Shown here piece by piece: positions 16,052 through 24,084 of a stretch of 64,000 bases of DNA; the first letter of the stretch is position 1, and every line of letters begins with the position of its first letter. The DNA lies in NCBI GenBank assembly GCA_910586255.1, contig CAJUHR010000025.1:11202-75201 (forward strand), in the 5' to 3' direction. The position numbers and the translations under genes were made by a program. Origin of the DNA: an uncultured Lachnospiraceae bacterium (GTDB lineage Bacteria; Bacillota; Clostridia; Lachnospirales; Lachnospiraceae). The notes beneath the pieces are model-generated. The model saw only the letters and a program-made list of their open reading frames with translations, was not told where the DNA came from and did not search any database.

Positions 16052-18196
16052 ATGAAGAGAATACTGAGTTATTCGGTGGTACTGTTTGTGCTGACCGTAA
16101 TCCTGTTATTGATTATACCACTGCCTGCGGCCCTGGTGGATGTGGCCATTATCATCAACATGTCACTTTCCATGATGATACTGGTCACTACAATGACTAT
16201 CCGGGAACCGCTGGAGTTTTCTATATTTCCGTCATTGCTGCTGATCACCACATTGTTCCGTCTGGGAATCAATGTGTCCACCACCAGGAATATTTTGAGC
16301 AACTCCGGTTCCTCAGGACAGATCATCAAGGCCTTTGGCGACTTTGTTCTCCAGGGGAATGTGGTGGTCGGTATGATCATCTATATGATCATTGTGCTGA
16401 TGCAGTTTATCGTTATCACCAAGGGCGCGGAGCGTGTGTCTGAGGTAGCGGCAAGATTTACTCTGGACGCCATGCCAGGTAAGCAGATGGCCATTGACGC
16501 GGACTTAAATTCCGGCCTGATCAATGAGCAGCAGGCAAAGATCCGGCGTGAAAAGATCCAGAGAGAGGCTGACTTCTACGGCTCCATGGACGGTGCCACC
16601 AAGATCGTAAAGGGCGATTCGGTGATGTCTTTGATCACCACGGCCATCAATCTGATCGGAGGAAGCATCATTGGTATTGTCCAGTCGGGACAGGATATCG
16701 GAACCGTGCTAAACACCTATTCCATCGCCACCGTAGGCGATGGTCTGGTTGGGCAGATCCCTTCGCTTCTGATCTCCACGGCCACAGGCATGATCGTAAC
16801 CCGCGCCGTATCGGAGGGCAGTCTGAACGAGGACGTGTCCAAGCAGTTTATGGGGCAGCCCACGGCCATTATGATCAGCGGCATTGTGATTGCGGTGCTG
16901 ACCGTGATTCCGGGGATGCCGGTGATTCAGCTTCTGATCATCTCCGTGGGACTGATCGGCGGAGGATATTATCTGTCCAGACGGCTCCAGGCAGAGCCGG
17001 GCCTGGCTGCGGCAGGTGCCTTTGGAGGCGGAGGGGAAGCCAGCATGGCGCCCGAGGCCCAGGAGGAGGAAGCTCAGGAGGAGGCGGCCAGACCGGTCAG
17101 CGAGGAGGAATACTTCAAGGATGTGAACAATGTTTATACCCTGCTTTCCGTGGAGGCTATTGAGATGGAGTTCGGATACAGTCTGATTCCTCTGGTGGAT
17201 GAGACAGTGGGAGGACGGCTGATCAACCGGATTATCATATTCCGGAGACAGTATGCACAGGACATGGGATTTGTCATTCCATCCATCCGGCTGAGAGACA
17301 GCTCTGGTCTGAATACCAACCAGTATTGTATCAAGATCAAGGGCGAGGAAGTGGCCAAGGGGGAGATTCTGGTGGATTATTACCTGGCCTTAGAGCCGGA
17401 GAATCCGGAAAAGGAGATTGATGGTATTGAGACCATTGAGCCGGCCTATGGTATTCCGAGCCGCTGGATCCGGCCGGAGGACAGGGAGCTGGCAGAGATC
17501 TACGGCTACACGGTCATTGACCCGCTGTCCGTGCTGGTGACCCACTTGTCGGAGGTAGTCAAGCAGCATGCTCATGAGCTGATCACCAGACAGGAAGTGA
17601 TTCATCTGGTGGAGAATATCAAAAAGACCTCCCCGGAGCTGGTGGAGGAAGCGTTCCCCAATGTGGTCAGCTATGGACTGTTCCAGAAGATTCTGACCAG
17701 CCTTTTGAAGGAAGGGGTTCCCATCAAGGATTTGGAGACGATTATAGAGACGATCATGGAGACCATCTCGGACACGGGCCTTCCGGTCAAGGATGTGGAC
17801 AGCATGATCGAGAATATCCGTGCCGCATTAAAGCGAACCATTACCCGCATGTACTGCGAGGATGGCAGCATGAAGGTGATCACCATGGATGCGGAGCTGG
17901 AGAGAACTATGGTAGGGTGCCTTTCCAAGGGGGAGAGAGGCTATTATCTGGCCTTAAGCCCGGATGTGCTTCAGAGCCTGGTCAATCAGGTAACGGTTCA
18001 GCTGAAAAAATTCAGCGGGCTTTCCCAAAGCCCGGTTATATTGACTTCCCAGGTAATGCGGGTTCATTTTTACCGGTTGATTGATCAGTTTTATCCCAAT
18101 GTCAGGGTACTCTCTTTTAATGAGATATCCAACAATGTCCAGATTCAGTCCATTGGCAGCCTGACTCTCGATAATACAGGGAGAAAGGGCGCTTGA
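16052..18196 (+). CDS. flhA: Flagellar export platform protein FlhA
   Basis: FlhA forms the nonameric export ring. Of 714 residues, about 310 N-terminal ones hold eight membrane segments with the FHIPEP-region phrases (FPSLLLITTLFRLGINVSTTR; FTLDAMPGKQMAIDADLNSG), and the rest is the soluble chaperone-docking domain (DPLSVLVTHLSEVVKQHAHELITRQE region). A Glu/Ala-rich linker separates them. ATG 16052, six bases after TGGAG, is preferred to ATG 16040. flhF and flhG, which usually follow, are absent; the sigma factor gene comes next. Confidence 0.96.
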   Translation: MKRILSYSVVLFVLTVILLLIIPLPAALVDVAIIINMSLSMMILVTTMTIREPLEFSIFPSLLLITTLFRLGINVSTTRNILSNSGSSGQIIKAFGDFVLQGNVVVGMIIYMIIVLMQFIVITKGAERVSEVAARFTLDAMPGKQMAIDADLNSGLINEQQAKIRREKIQREADFYGSMDGATKIVKGDSVMSLITTAINLIGGSIIGIVQSGQDIGTVLNTYSIATVGDGLVGQIPSLLISTATGMIVTRAVSEGSLNEDVSKQFMGQPTAIMISGIVIAVLTVIPGMPVIQLLIISVGLIGGGYYLSRRLQAEPGLAAAGAFGGGGEASMAPEAQEEEAQEEAARPVSEEEYFKDVNNVYTLLSVEAIEMEFGYSLIPLVDETVGGRLINRIIIFRRQYAQDMGFVIPSIRLRDSSGLNTNQYCIKIKGEEVAKGEILVDYYLALEPENPEKEIDGIETIEPAYGIPSRWIRPEDRELAEIYGYTVIDPLSVLVTHLSEVVKQHAHELITRQEVIHLVENIKKTSPELVEEAFPNVVSYGLFQKILTSLLKEGVPIKDLETIIETIMETISDTGLPVKDVDSMIENIRAALKRTITRMYCEDGSMKVITMDAELERTMVGCLSKGERGYYLALSPDVLQSLVNQVTVQLKKFSGLSQSPVILTSQVMRVHFYRLIDQFYPNVRVLSFNEISNNVQIQSIGSLTLDNTGRKGA

Positions 18197-18221
18197 ATGA
18201 TCCAAAGGAGGTGACGAGAGA

Positions 18222-18992
18222 ATGCTGCCCACGGATTACCTGGAGGAAAAGACCAACGAAGAGCTTTTAGAGATGTATCGGAAGGAAGGAAAGCTGGAGG
18301 TAAAGCAGGCATTGACTCTCCGTCATCTCTACATAGTAAAAACCATTGCCCTTCAGATGCGCAGTGTCTATGCAGGAACCCTTCAGATGGAAGATATTAT
18401 CAATGAAGGCGTCATTGCTATTATGAAGGGTATTGACAGATATGACCCGGAGCGGGATAATAAGTTTGAGACCTTTATATCCCGGAGAATCCGTGGCATG
18501 ATTATTGATCTGGTCCGCAAAAACGACTGGATGCCCAGAGATTTCCGCAAGCAGGTAAAGTCCATTGAGGATGCCCGAACGGCCTTGGATCGGGAGCTGG
18601 GCCATCCCCCTTCTGATGAGGAGCTGGCGGCTTATGTGGGAATGGATGTCCGCAAATACCGGAAGCTTCAGCGGATGAGCGTGATGATGAATGTGCTTTC
18701 TCTTGACATGATTACAGATGATGAGGGAGAACACCAGTCATTGCAGCTATCCAGCGGGGATCTGGATTCCCAGCCGGAGAAAGCCTTTCTTAAGGGAGAG
18801 TCCCGTCAGATTCTGGCGGAAGCTATTGAAAGCCTGAAAGAGAAGGAGAAGCTGGTGATCTCCCTGTACTATGTGGAGGAGCTGAACATGGGCCAGATTG
18901 CCCAGATTTTAAAGGTCAGCGAGCCGCGAATTTCCCAGATCCACAGCTCGGCAATCAGAAAGCTCAAGGCATATATGAGTAATTATCGCTAG
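18222..18992 (+). CDS. fliA: Flagellar RNA polymerase sigma factor (sigma-28, SigD/FliA)
   Basis: A 256-residue group 3 sigma factor. Region 2 reads GVIAIMKGIDRYDPERDNKFETFISRRIRGMIIDLVRKNDW, recognition of which is in the RGMIIDLVRK helix; region 3 includes RELGHPPSDEELA; region 4 ends with the helix-turn-helix MGQIAQILKVSEPRISQIHSSA. It should direct late flagellar genes from TAAA-N15-GCCGATAT promoters, such as those seen upstream of flgM and 39900. Its antagonist FlgM is encoded at 39031-39333. The ATG lies behind AGGAGGTGA. Confidence 0.95.
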   Translation: MLPTDYLEEKTNEELLEMYRKEGKLEVKQALTLRHLYIVKTIALQMRSVYAGTLQMEDIINEGVIAIMKGIDRYDPERDNKFETFISRRIRGMIIDLVRKNDWMPRDFRKQVKSIEDARTALDRELGHPPSDEELAAYVGMDVRKYRKLQRMSVMMNVLSLDMITDDEGEHQSLQLSSGDLDSQPEKAFLKGESRQILAEAIESLKEKEKLVISLYYVEELNMGQIAQILKVSEPRISQIHSSAIRKLKAYMSNYR

Positions 18993-19042
18993 TATTGCGA
19001 TATATTGAAATATACAGACAGAATCAAAAGGAGGAGACAGGC

Positions 19043-19837
19043 ATGTATCAGGGATTTTATAATCTGGCATCTGGTATGCTTACACAGAGCAGAAATCTCA
19101 ACGTAATCAGTAATAACATGGTAAACATCCAGACTCCAGGCTATAAGCGGGATAAGATGGTCAGCACCACTTTCCAGGAGGAGATGCTTTACCGGACAGG
19201 AAAACGCTATAAGGAGGATCCGGAGCCTCTTGCCACTACCTCCAAGATTCGGACAGCAGAGAGAACCTATGTGAACTATGAGCAGGGGAGCTTTGATGTG
19301 ACCGATGGGATCTTTGATTTTGCCCTGGCAGACAGGGGATTTTTCTGCATTGACACTCCCATGGGGGTTCGATATACCCGCAATGGTTCCTTCGCTGTGG
19401 ACAGTGAAGGATATCTGTCGTTAAACGGTATGGGCCGCGTTCAGGGAACCGATGGACAGCCGATCCGTATTGACAATGAGAACTTTACTGTGGACGGGAG
19501 AGGGACAATTCGCGTCACAGAAACCAGCGGCGGTGGCGGCGAGGATGAGGAGACCACAACAGAGACCCGCGAGATGGGAACCTTAAGGGTCGTGGATTTT
19601 GAGGACTATGAGCAGCTTCATAAGGAGGACTATGGTCTGTACTCCACCGGCCAGGGGGCTCAGGATGTGGAGAACCCCTCGATAGTGTGGCAGAGCTTAG
19701 AAAAGTCCAATGTGGATATGGTGGAAGAAATGGTTTCCATGATGACATCCCAGAGGGCTTTACAGAGTGCTGCACAGGTGCTCAAAATGTATGACCAGGT
19801 TATGAATAAAGCGGCCACGGATGTGGGACGGCTGTAA
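19043..19837 (+). CDS. Flagellar rod protein, FlgF/FlgG (FlhO/FlhP) family, first copy
   Basis: One of two tandem rod/hook-type proteins, 264 residues from ATG 19043 behind GGAGGAGA. The N-terminus MYQGFYNLASGMLTQSRNLN and following NVISNNMVNIQTPGYKR are the rod signature; the C-terminus (SLEKSNVDMVEEMVSMMTSQRA) most resembles FlgG. The middle has the DRGFFCIDTP-GVRYTRNGSF module and a Gly/Glu-rich loop (residues about 172-190). An upstream in-frame ATG at 18995 lacks a ribosome-binding site. In Bacillus the equivalent pair (FlhO, FlhP) makes the distal rod. Confidence 0.88.
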   Translation: MYQGFYNLASGMLTQSRNLNVISNNMVNIQTPGYKRDKMVSTTFQEEMLYRTGKRYKEDPEPLATTSKIRTAERTYVNYEQGSFDVTDGIFDFALADRGFFCIDTPMGVRYTRNGSFAVDSEGYLSLNGMGRVQGTDGQPIRIDNENFTVDGRGTIRVTETSGGGGEDEETTTETREMGTLRVVDFEDYEQLHKEDYGLYSTGQGAQDVENPSIVWQSLEKSNVDMVEEMVSMMTSQRALQSAAQVLKMYDQVMNKAATDVGRL

Positions 19838-19853
19838 TAGGGGAGGATAAATT

Positions 19854-20648
19854 ATGTATCAGTCATTTTATACAGGTGCCTTAGGCGCAGGGAGCTGTAT
19901 GGCAAGGATGGGGGTGATTGCCAACAATCTGGCCAACATTAACAATGATGGATTTAAACCAAAGACAGCGGCATTTTCCGATCTTCTCAATTATAATCTG
20001 AATGATTCCGAGGGAGCGGTCACAGAGCTGATGGCAGGCAACGGTGTGCGGATGCAGCGCACCTATACCGGCTATGGCACAGGCGCCATTGTTCAGACAA
20101 CCAGCGATTGTGATTTTGCCATTATGGAGGACAATGCCTTTTTTATGGTTCAGGATCCGGCTACCGGGGAGATTACCTACACCAGAAGCGGAAATTTTCA
20201 CAAAGGGCAGATGGAGGACGGGTATTACCTGACCACAGCCAACGGAAAGCTGGTTTTGGACCAGAACGGAGAACCGCTTAAGGTGGATGTGGCGGATGTG
20301 GATGAGATGCAGGCGGAGATGGACGAGGACTATGAGCCGGAGGAAGTGGATGAGGATGAGGAGGACGAGGAGGAGGATGAAGATAAGCCCCGTCTCAGTG
20401 TGTATACGTTTTCCAATCCCAGCTGGCTGATGAGTGTGGGGGACAATGAATATGCTGCTCCTGCCGGCATGGAGCCTCAGCTGGTGGAGAATCCCAGAAT
20501 TGTATCCAGCGCCTTAGAGCGTTCCGGGACGGATCTTTCCAAGGAAATGGTGCGTGTGATTGAGTGTCAGCGTGCTTATTCCTATGCGCTTAAGATGGTA
20601 ACTACATCGGATGAGATTGAATCTACGATTAATTCCCTTAGAGGGTAA
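19854..20648 (+). CDS. Flagellar rod protein, FlgF/FlgG (FlhO/FlhP) family, second copy
   Basis: The second tandem paralogue, also 264 residues. It shares the N-terminal signature (MARMGVIANNLANINNDGFKP) and the C-terminal one (ALERSGTDLSKEMVRVIECQRAY) with the first copy. An acidic insertion of about 20 residues dominated by Glu and Asp lies near residues 157-180, which is unusual for a rod protein. It starts 17 bp after the first copy behind GGGGAGGA. Which paralogue is proximal cannot be told from sequence. Confidence 0.87.
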   Translation: MYQSFYTGALGAGSCMARMGVIANNLANINNDGFKPKTAAFSDLLNYNLNDSEGAVTELMAGNGVRMQRTYTGYGTGAIVQTTSDCDFAIMEDNAFFMVQDPATGEITYTRSGNFHKGQMEDGYYLTTANGKLVLDQNGEPLKVDVADVDEMQAEMDEDYEPEEVDEDEEDEEEDEDKPRLSVYTFSNPSWLMSVGDNEYAAPAGMEPQLVENPRIVSSALERSGTDLSKEMVRVIECQRAYSYALKMVTTSDEIESTINSLRG

Positions 20649-20671
20649 TCGAATAAACGGGAGGGCATACA

Positions 20672-21298
20672 GTGACTAAGAAATTGACGAGCTATGAAGA
20701 CATGAATCTTCAGGAGCTGGATGTGATGAAGGAGATCAGCAGCATTGGTACCAGCCATGCCGCCACGGCTCTGTCTAAGCTTCTGCAGAAGGAGGTGCGG
20801 ATCTCGATTCCGGAGGTCAGTGTCCTTGGCTATGACGAGACGGTGAGCCGGATTGGTGATATTGAGGAGCTTGTGACAGCTACTTTAGTGCGGATGTCCA
20901 ATGAGGTAGACGGACTGATGCTGTTTATCTTTAAGCAGGATCTGGCCAATGTGGTGTTAGAGAAGTTGATTGGCAGAGGCTATGATTCCTTTGATCAGAT
21001 GGATGAGCTGGCTTATTCGGCTTTGGAAGAGGTAGGCAATATTATTATCTGCTCCTATGTCAATGCCTTCACTCAGCTGGTTGGGGTGGAGATCGATTTG
21101 TCGGTTCCCAGCTCTACCTTAAATATGCTGGGGGGGATTTTGACGGTTCCCATGGCGGAATATGGTTACGAGACGGATAAGCTGATGTATATCAATGCAG
21201 AGTTTATTATGGATGGCAAAAAGTTGTCGGATGGGCTTTTGATGCTTCCGGATATTGCCTCCCTCAATAGTATTTTAGGGAAATTAGGAGTTTTGTGA
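20672..21298 (+). CDS. cheC: CheY-P phosphatase CheC
   Basis: CheC dephosphorylates CheY-P and partners CheD. The 208-residue protein starts at GTG behind GGGAGGG. The second active-site motif is complete (SALEEVGN with Pro 22 residues later). The first reads DVMKEISS, so the usual catalytic Asn is Ser; phosphatase activity may rest on one site. It is translationally coupled to cheD. Confidence 0.92.
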   Translation: MTKKLTSYEDMNLQELDVMKEISSIGTSHAATALSKLLQKEVRISIPEVSVLGYDETVSRIGDIEELVTATLVRMSNEVDGLMLFIFKQDLANVVLEKLIGRGYDSFDQMDELAYSALEEVGNIIICSYVNAFTQLVGVEIDLSVPSSTLNMLGGILTVPMAEYGYETDKLMYINAEFIMDGKKLSDGLLMLPDIASLNSILGKLGVL

Positions 21299-21783
21299 TG
21301 GCAGACAAGGACATAAAAGTAGGAATCGGTGATATGAAATTCACCAGGGGAAACGGTACAATTATTACATATGCCCTTGGTTCCTGCATCGGGATAACTG
21401 TGTATGATCCGGCGATTAAGCTGGGAGGACTTCTGCACATTATGCTGCCGTCCAGAAGCGATCCCAATGATATCAAGGTGTTTAAATATGCGGACAGCGG
21501 AATCCATGAGATGATCCGCAAGCTCACCGCATTTGGAATGGTAAAAAGCAGGGCCATTGTAAAGATTGCAGGCGGGGCAAAAATGTTCGATATTAAAGGA
21601 AATACTGATTTTGGCAATATCGGACAGAGAAATGCATCAATGGTGAAGAAAATATTGACGGAAGAGAGATTGCGCATTTCAGCAGAGGATACCGGCGGGG
21701 CCTACGCCCGGACCATGCTATTAAATGTGGCTACCGGGGATGTATTCATCCGCACGGTGGGGAAACCGGAGAAGAAGCTGTAA
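21298..21783 (+). CDS. cheD: Chemoreceptor glutamine deamidase CheD
   Basis: CheD deamidates receptor glutamines and binds CheC. The catalytic Cys is at residue 30 (YALGSCIGITVYD) and the conserved His at residue 47 (GGLLHIMLP). The GGAKMF turn further on is also family-typical. Length, 161 residues, is normal. The ATG at 21298 overlaps the cheC stop; a GTG one codon upstream is an alternative start. Receptors themselves are not encoded in this window. Confidence 0.94.
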   Translation: MADKDIKVGIGDMKFTRGNGTIITYALGSCIGITVYDPAIKLGGLLHIMLPSRSDPNDIKVFKYADSGIHEMIRKLTAFGMVKSRAIVKIAGGAKMFDIKGNTDFGNIGQRNASMVKKILTEERLRISAEDTGGAYARTMLLNVATGDVFIRTVGKPEKKL

Positions 21784-21801
21784 GGGCTTAGAGAGGAGCG
21801 T

Positions 21802-22746
21802 ATGAACATGGAGAAAGAAAAAGAAGGTATCCTGCTGGAATCGGGTACGAATGAGATTGAAATCATGAAGTTTACGATCCAGGGAGAGTTTTACGGGATC
21901 AATGTGGCAAAGGTCAAGGAGATCATGATGGCGGAAAAGGTCAAAGCCATGCCTCATGCGCATCCGGCTGTGGAGGGGATTTTTAAGCCCAGGGATATTT
22001 TGATCACAGTGATCGATCTTGGATTTTATCTGACCGGCGAGCGTCTGGATCATAAGGCGAGGGAACTGTTTATTGTGACTAATTTCAACAAGATGACAGT
22101 GGCTTTCCGGGTGCAGAGCATAGAGGGGATCAGCCGGATCTCCTGGAAGGATATCCAGAAGCCGGATAAGACTCTGACAAATGGAGATGACGGGGTGGCC
22201 ACGGGGATTGCCCAGTGTGCCGGGGAGCTGGTGACAATCCTTGACTTTGAGAAGATTGTGGCGGAGATTGCTCCTGAAACCAGTATCCAGCTTTCAGAGG
22301 TGGATCAGATGGGCGACCGGCCAATCTGCAATAATCCGCTGGTGATTGCTGAGGATTCTATTCTTTTGCAGAAGATGATTGACGAGGCGCTGCAGCGGGC
22401 AGGCTTCACCAATGTTAAGAACTTTAATAATGGTCAGGAGGCCTGGGATTATCTTCACTCTATCAGCGAGGCCGAGGATCTCTATGAGAAGGTGAATCTG
22501 GTTATTACGGATATTGAGATGCCCAAGATGGACGGACACAGGCTGACGAAGCTGATCAAGGATGATCCCAGGCTAAAGCATTTGCCGGTGGTAATCTTCT
22601 CTTCCCTCATTGATGATCAGATGCGGATCAAGGGCCAGACACTGGGAGCAGACGAACAGCTGACCAAGCCGGAGATAGGAAATCTTGTCCATGTGATTGA
22701 TCGTTTGCTGGTTCGGTTTGAGAGAACGATTCGGGATATGGAGTAG
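21802..22746 (+). CDS. cheV: Chemotaxis coupling/receiver protein CheV
   Basis: CheV joins a CheW-like coupling domain (residues about 20-165, with GEFYGINVAKVKEIM and KPRDILITVIDLGFYL) to a C-terminal receiver domain (about 185-310) whose phospho-acceptor is in VITDIEMPKMDGH and whose conserved Lys is in QLTKPE. It couples receptors to CheA and may serve adaptation. With no cheW here, CheV is the only coupling protein visible. It is the last gene of the main operon and is followed by a palindromic repeat. Confidence 0.94.
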   Translation: MNMEKEKEGILLESGTNEIEIMKFTIQGEFYGINVAKVKEIMMAEKVKAMPHAHPAVEGIFKPRDILITVIDLGFYLTGERLDHKARELFIVTNFNKMTVAFRVQSIEGISRISWKDIQKPDKTLTNGDDGVATGIAQCAGELVTILDFEKIVAEIAPETSIQLSEVDQMGDRPICNNPLVIAEDSILLQKMIDEALQRAGFTNVKNFNNGQEAWDYLHSISEAEDLYEKVNLVITDIEMPKMDGHRLTKLIKDDPRLKHLPVVIFSSLIDDQMRIKGQTLGADEQLTKPEIGNLVHVIDRLLVRFERTIRDME

Positions 22747-22756
22747 TTTGATTGAC

Positions 22757-22787
22757 GTAACAGTTCAGGGGTTATCCGAACTGTTAC
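22757..22787. repeat. Palindromic intergenic repeat (GTAACAGTTC family), copy 1
   Basis: GTAACAGTTC and GAACTGTTAC are perfect 10-bp inverted arms around an 11-base loop (AGGGGTTATCC). A second copy at 31414-31444 is nearly identical, and related arms occur at 23751, 31321, 48836 and 62059. This copy lies between cheV and the following gene; no long T-tract follows, so it could be a weak terminator or a dispersed repeat. Confidence 0.7.
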
Positions 22788-22808
22788 TGATTGACGGAGG
22801 TTGATGGC

Positions 22809-23741
22809 TTGAAAAAATGTATGCGGGTTGTATGCACAGGCCTGATCTTGGGCCTGATGACAGCTTTTCCGGTTTTGGCGGGAGAGTGGGAGCGGTCAGA
22901 GGACGGAAAGTACTGGACTTATTGTGAGTCTCCCGGAACACCGATTGAGGACGAGTGGATCGAGGATGACGGAAAAACCTATTATGTGGATTCCAAGGGC
23001 AGAATGAAAACCGGATGGGTGACCAACAAGGATACAGGTGACAAGTACTTTATGGGCGAGGACGGAGCTATGTGCTTTGATACCTTTACCAAAGACAACA
23101 AATATGTAGGGCCGGACGGGCTTTGTGTAGAGCGGTATGATACCTACCGGAAGGCAGTCCGCTCTCAGATAAAAAAGGCCGCCAGAAAAAAGAACACAAA
23201 GAAAAATACCGGGAGTCTGGGGGCCGCCGGGGAGACATGGCAGCAATATTTTCTCATGACGGATCTGAATCTGGATGAATACCTGGATTTGGTGGTGATG
23301 GAAGGCACGGAGACAAACAAGAGCCTTGTGGAGATCGCTATCTGGGATCCGGAGGAGGATAAATTTCAGCTGACAGCAGAGTTTGATGAGCCGGAGGAGG
23401 GCGGAGCCCGCAGCAATCTGTATCTGGATCCTTACGGGGAGACCATATGGCTGGAGATAGCAGAGCCAAACGGGGATTTCCGCTTGTTTCAGATGGAGGA
23501 TCAGGATGCAGGCTTTAAAGGGGTTTGGAGCTTTGTCATGGAGTTAGATGACTGGGGCGGTCCGGAATATCTGGTCAACGGACAGGCGGAGGATAAAGAT
23601 GAGTGGGATCAGGATATGGCAGAGGCCCTGCGAATGCGGGGAGATGCGGTTCTGACCGGTTATCTTCCGGCTACCGAGGAAAACATCCAGTCGCAAGTGG
23701 ATCGGGTGTTGACGGAGGACGAGCTGGAAAAGTGGAGCTGA
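22809..23741 (+). CDS. Secreted protein with choline-binding-type cell-wall repeats
   Basis: A 310-residue exported protein of unknown function. TTG 22809 is chosen, eight bases after GGAGG. The N-terminus (KKCMRVVCTGLILGLMTAFPVLA) is a signal peptide with cleavage near the final Ala. Residues about 30-100 contain three cell-wall-binding-like repeats (YWTYCESPG, TYYVDSKGRMKTGW, KYFMGEDGAMCF). The remainder is an acidic beta-rich domain with LMTDLNLDEYLDLVVM, reminiscent of FG-GAP/VCBS-like calcium loops. It follows cheV and may be co-transcribed, but a flagellar role is only inference. Confidence 0.75.
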   Translation: MKKCMRVVCTGLILGLMTAFPVLAGEWERSEDGKYWTYCESPGTPIEDEWIEDDGKTYYVDSKGRMKTGWVTNKDTGDKYFMGEDGAMCFDTFTKDNKYVGPDGLCVERYDTYRKAVRSQIKKAARKKNTKKNTGSLGAAGETWQQYFLMTDLNLDEYLDLVVMEGTETNKSLVEIAIWDPEEDKFQLTAEFDEPEEGGARSNLYLDPYGETIWLEIAEPNGDFRLFQMEDQDAGFKGVWSFVMELDDWGGPEYLVNGQAEDKDEWDQDMAEALRMRGDAVLTGYLPATEENIQSQVDRVLTEDELEKWS

Positions 23742-23802
23742 ATTATTGTAACAGCTCAGAGGGGGATCTTCTTGCCTGTTGTCTGAGCTGCTACGAATTA
23801 TT
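23741..23802. repeat. Long imperfect inverted repeat after the cell-wall-repeat gene
   Basis: Arms at 23741-23760 (ending CAGCTCAGA) and 23782-23802 (beginning TCTGAGCTG) pair over about 20 bases with a 21-base loop; the innermost nine pairs are perfect. The left arm contains GTAACAGCTCAG, related to the repeat at 22757. It begins at the stop codon of the preceding gene, so it may serve as a 3' end stabiliser. The whole gap 23742-24084 holds this repeat, two promoters, a possible 20-codon ORF and nested palindromes. Confidence 0.6.
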
Positions 23803-23868
23803 AAGGATCAGAGATCACATGATTTCTGGTCTTTTTTACAATGTTTTAAGGATGTTATCTTGTTTTGC

Positions 23869-23897
23869 TTGACAAAGGGTTATGGTCCCTATATACT
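23869..23897 (+). promoter_or_regulatory. Sigma-A type promoter upstream of the Rpn gene
   Basis: TTGACA (23869-23874), a 17-bp spacer and TATACT (23892-23897) give a near-consensus promoter pointing to the gene at 24085. The predicted transcript has a leader of about 180 nt containing a short ORF (23926-23988) and the palindromes at 24011-24067. Confidence 0.65.
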
Positions 23898-24003
23898 TAA
23901 CATAATCATCGCCGGGAGTTCTTCCATGGCAATGGTCAATGCAGATTCTGCAGGAGTTCCATATAAAAAATTCATGAAATTGGTTTAAAAAAAGAAAACA
24001 GAG

Positions 24004-24067
24004 TTGTGGTACAGCAGAATATTTTGTATAATGATATAAGAATATCATTTGTCAGTCATTCTGCTGT
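24004..24067 (+). promoter_or_regulatory. Second promoter inside nested palindromes upstream of the Rpn gene
   Basis: TTGTGG (24004-24009), 17 bp and TATAAT (24027-24032) form a plausible second promoter. It overlaps two nested perfect inverted repeats: ACAGCAGAAT/ATTCTGCTGT (24011-24020 and 24058-24067) and AATGATAT/ATATCATT (24030-24037 and 24042-24049). The arrangement could be an operator or, in RNA, a stable hairpin just before the ribosome-binding site. Confidence 0.55.
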
Positions 24068-24084
24068 GGAGAGGGGGCTGAAAG

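Noticed and set aside
23603..23872. Frame overlapping the end of the cell-wall-repeat gene
   Set aside because: Runs through the long inverted repeat and lacks a ribosome site; it is a shadow of the gene above.
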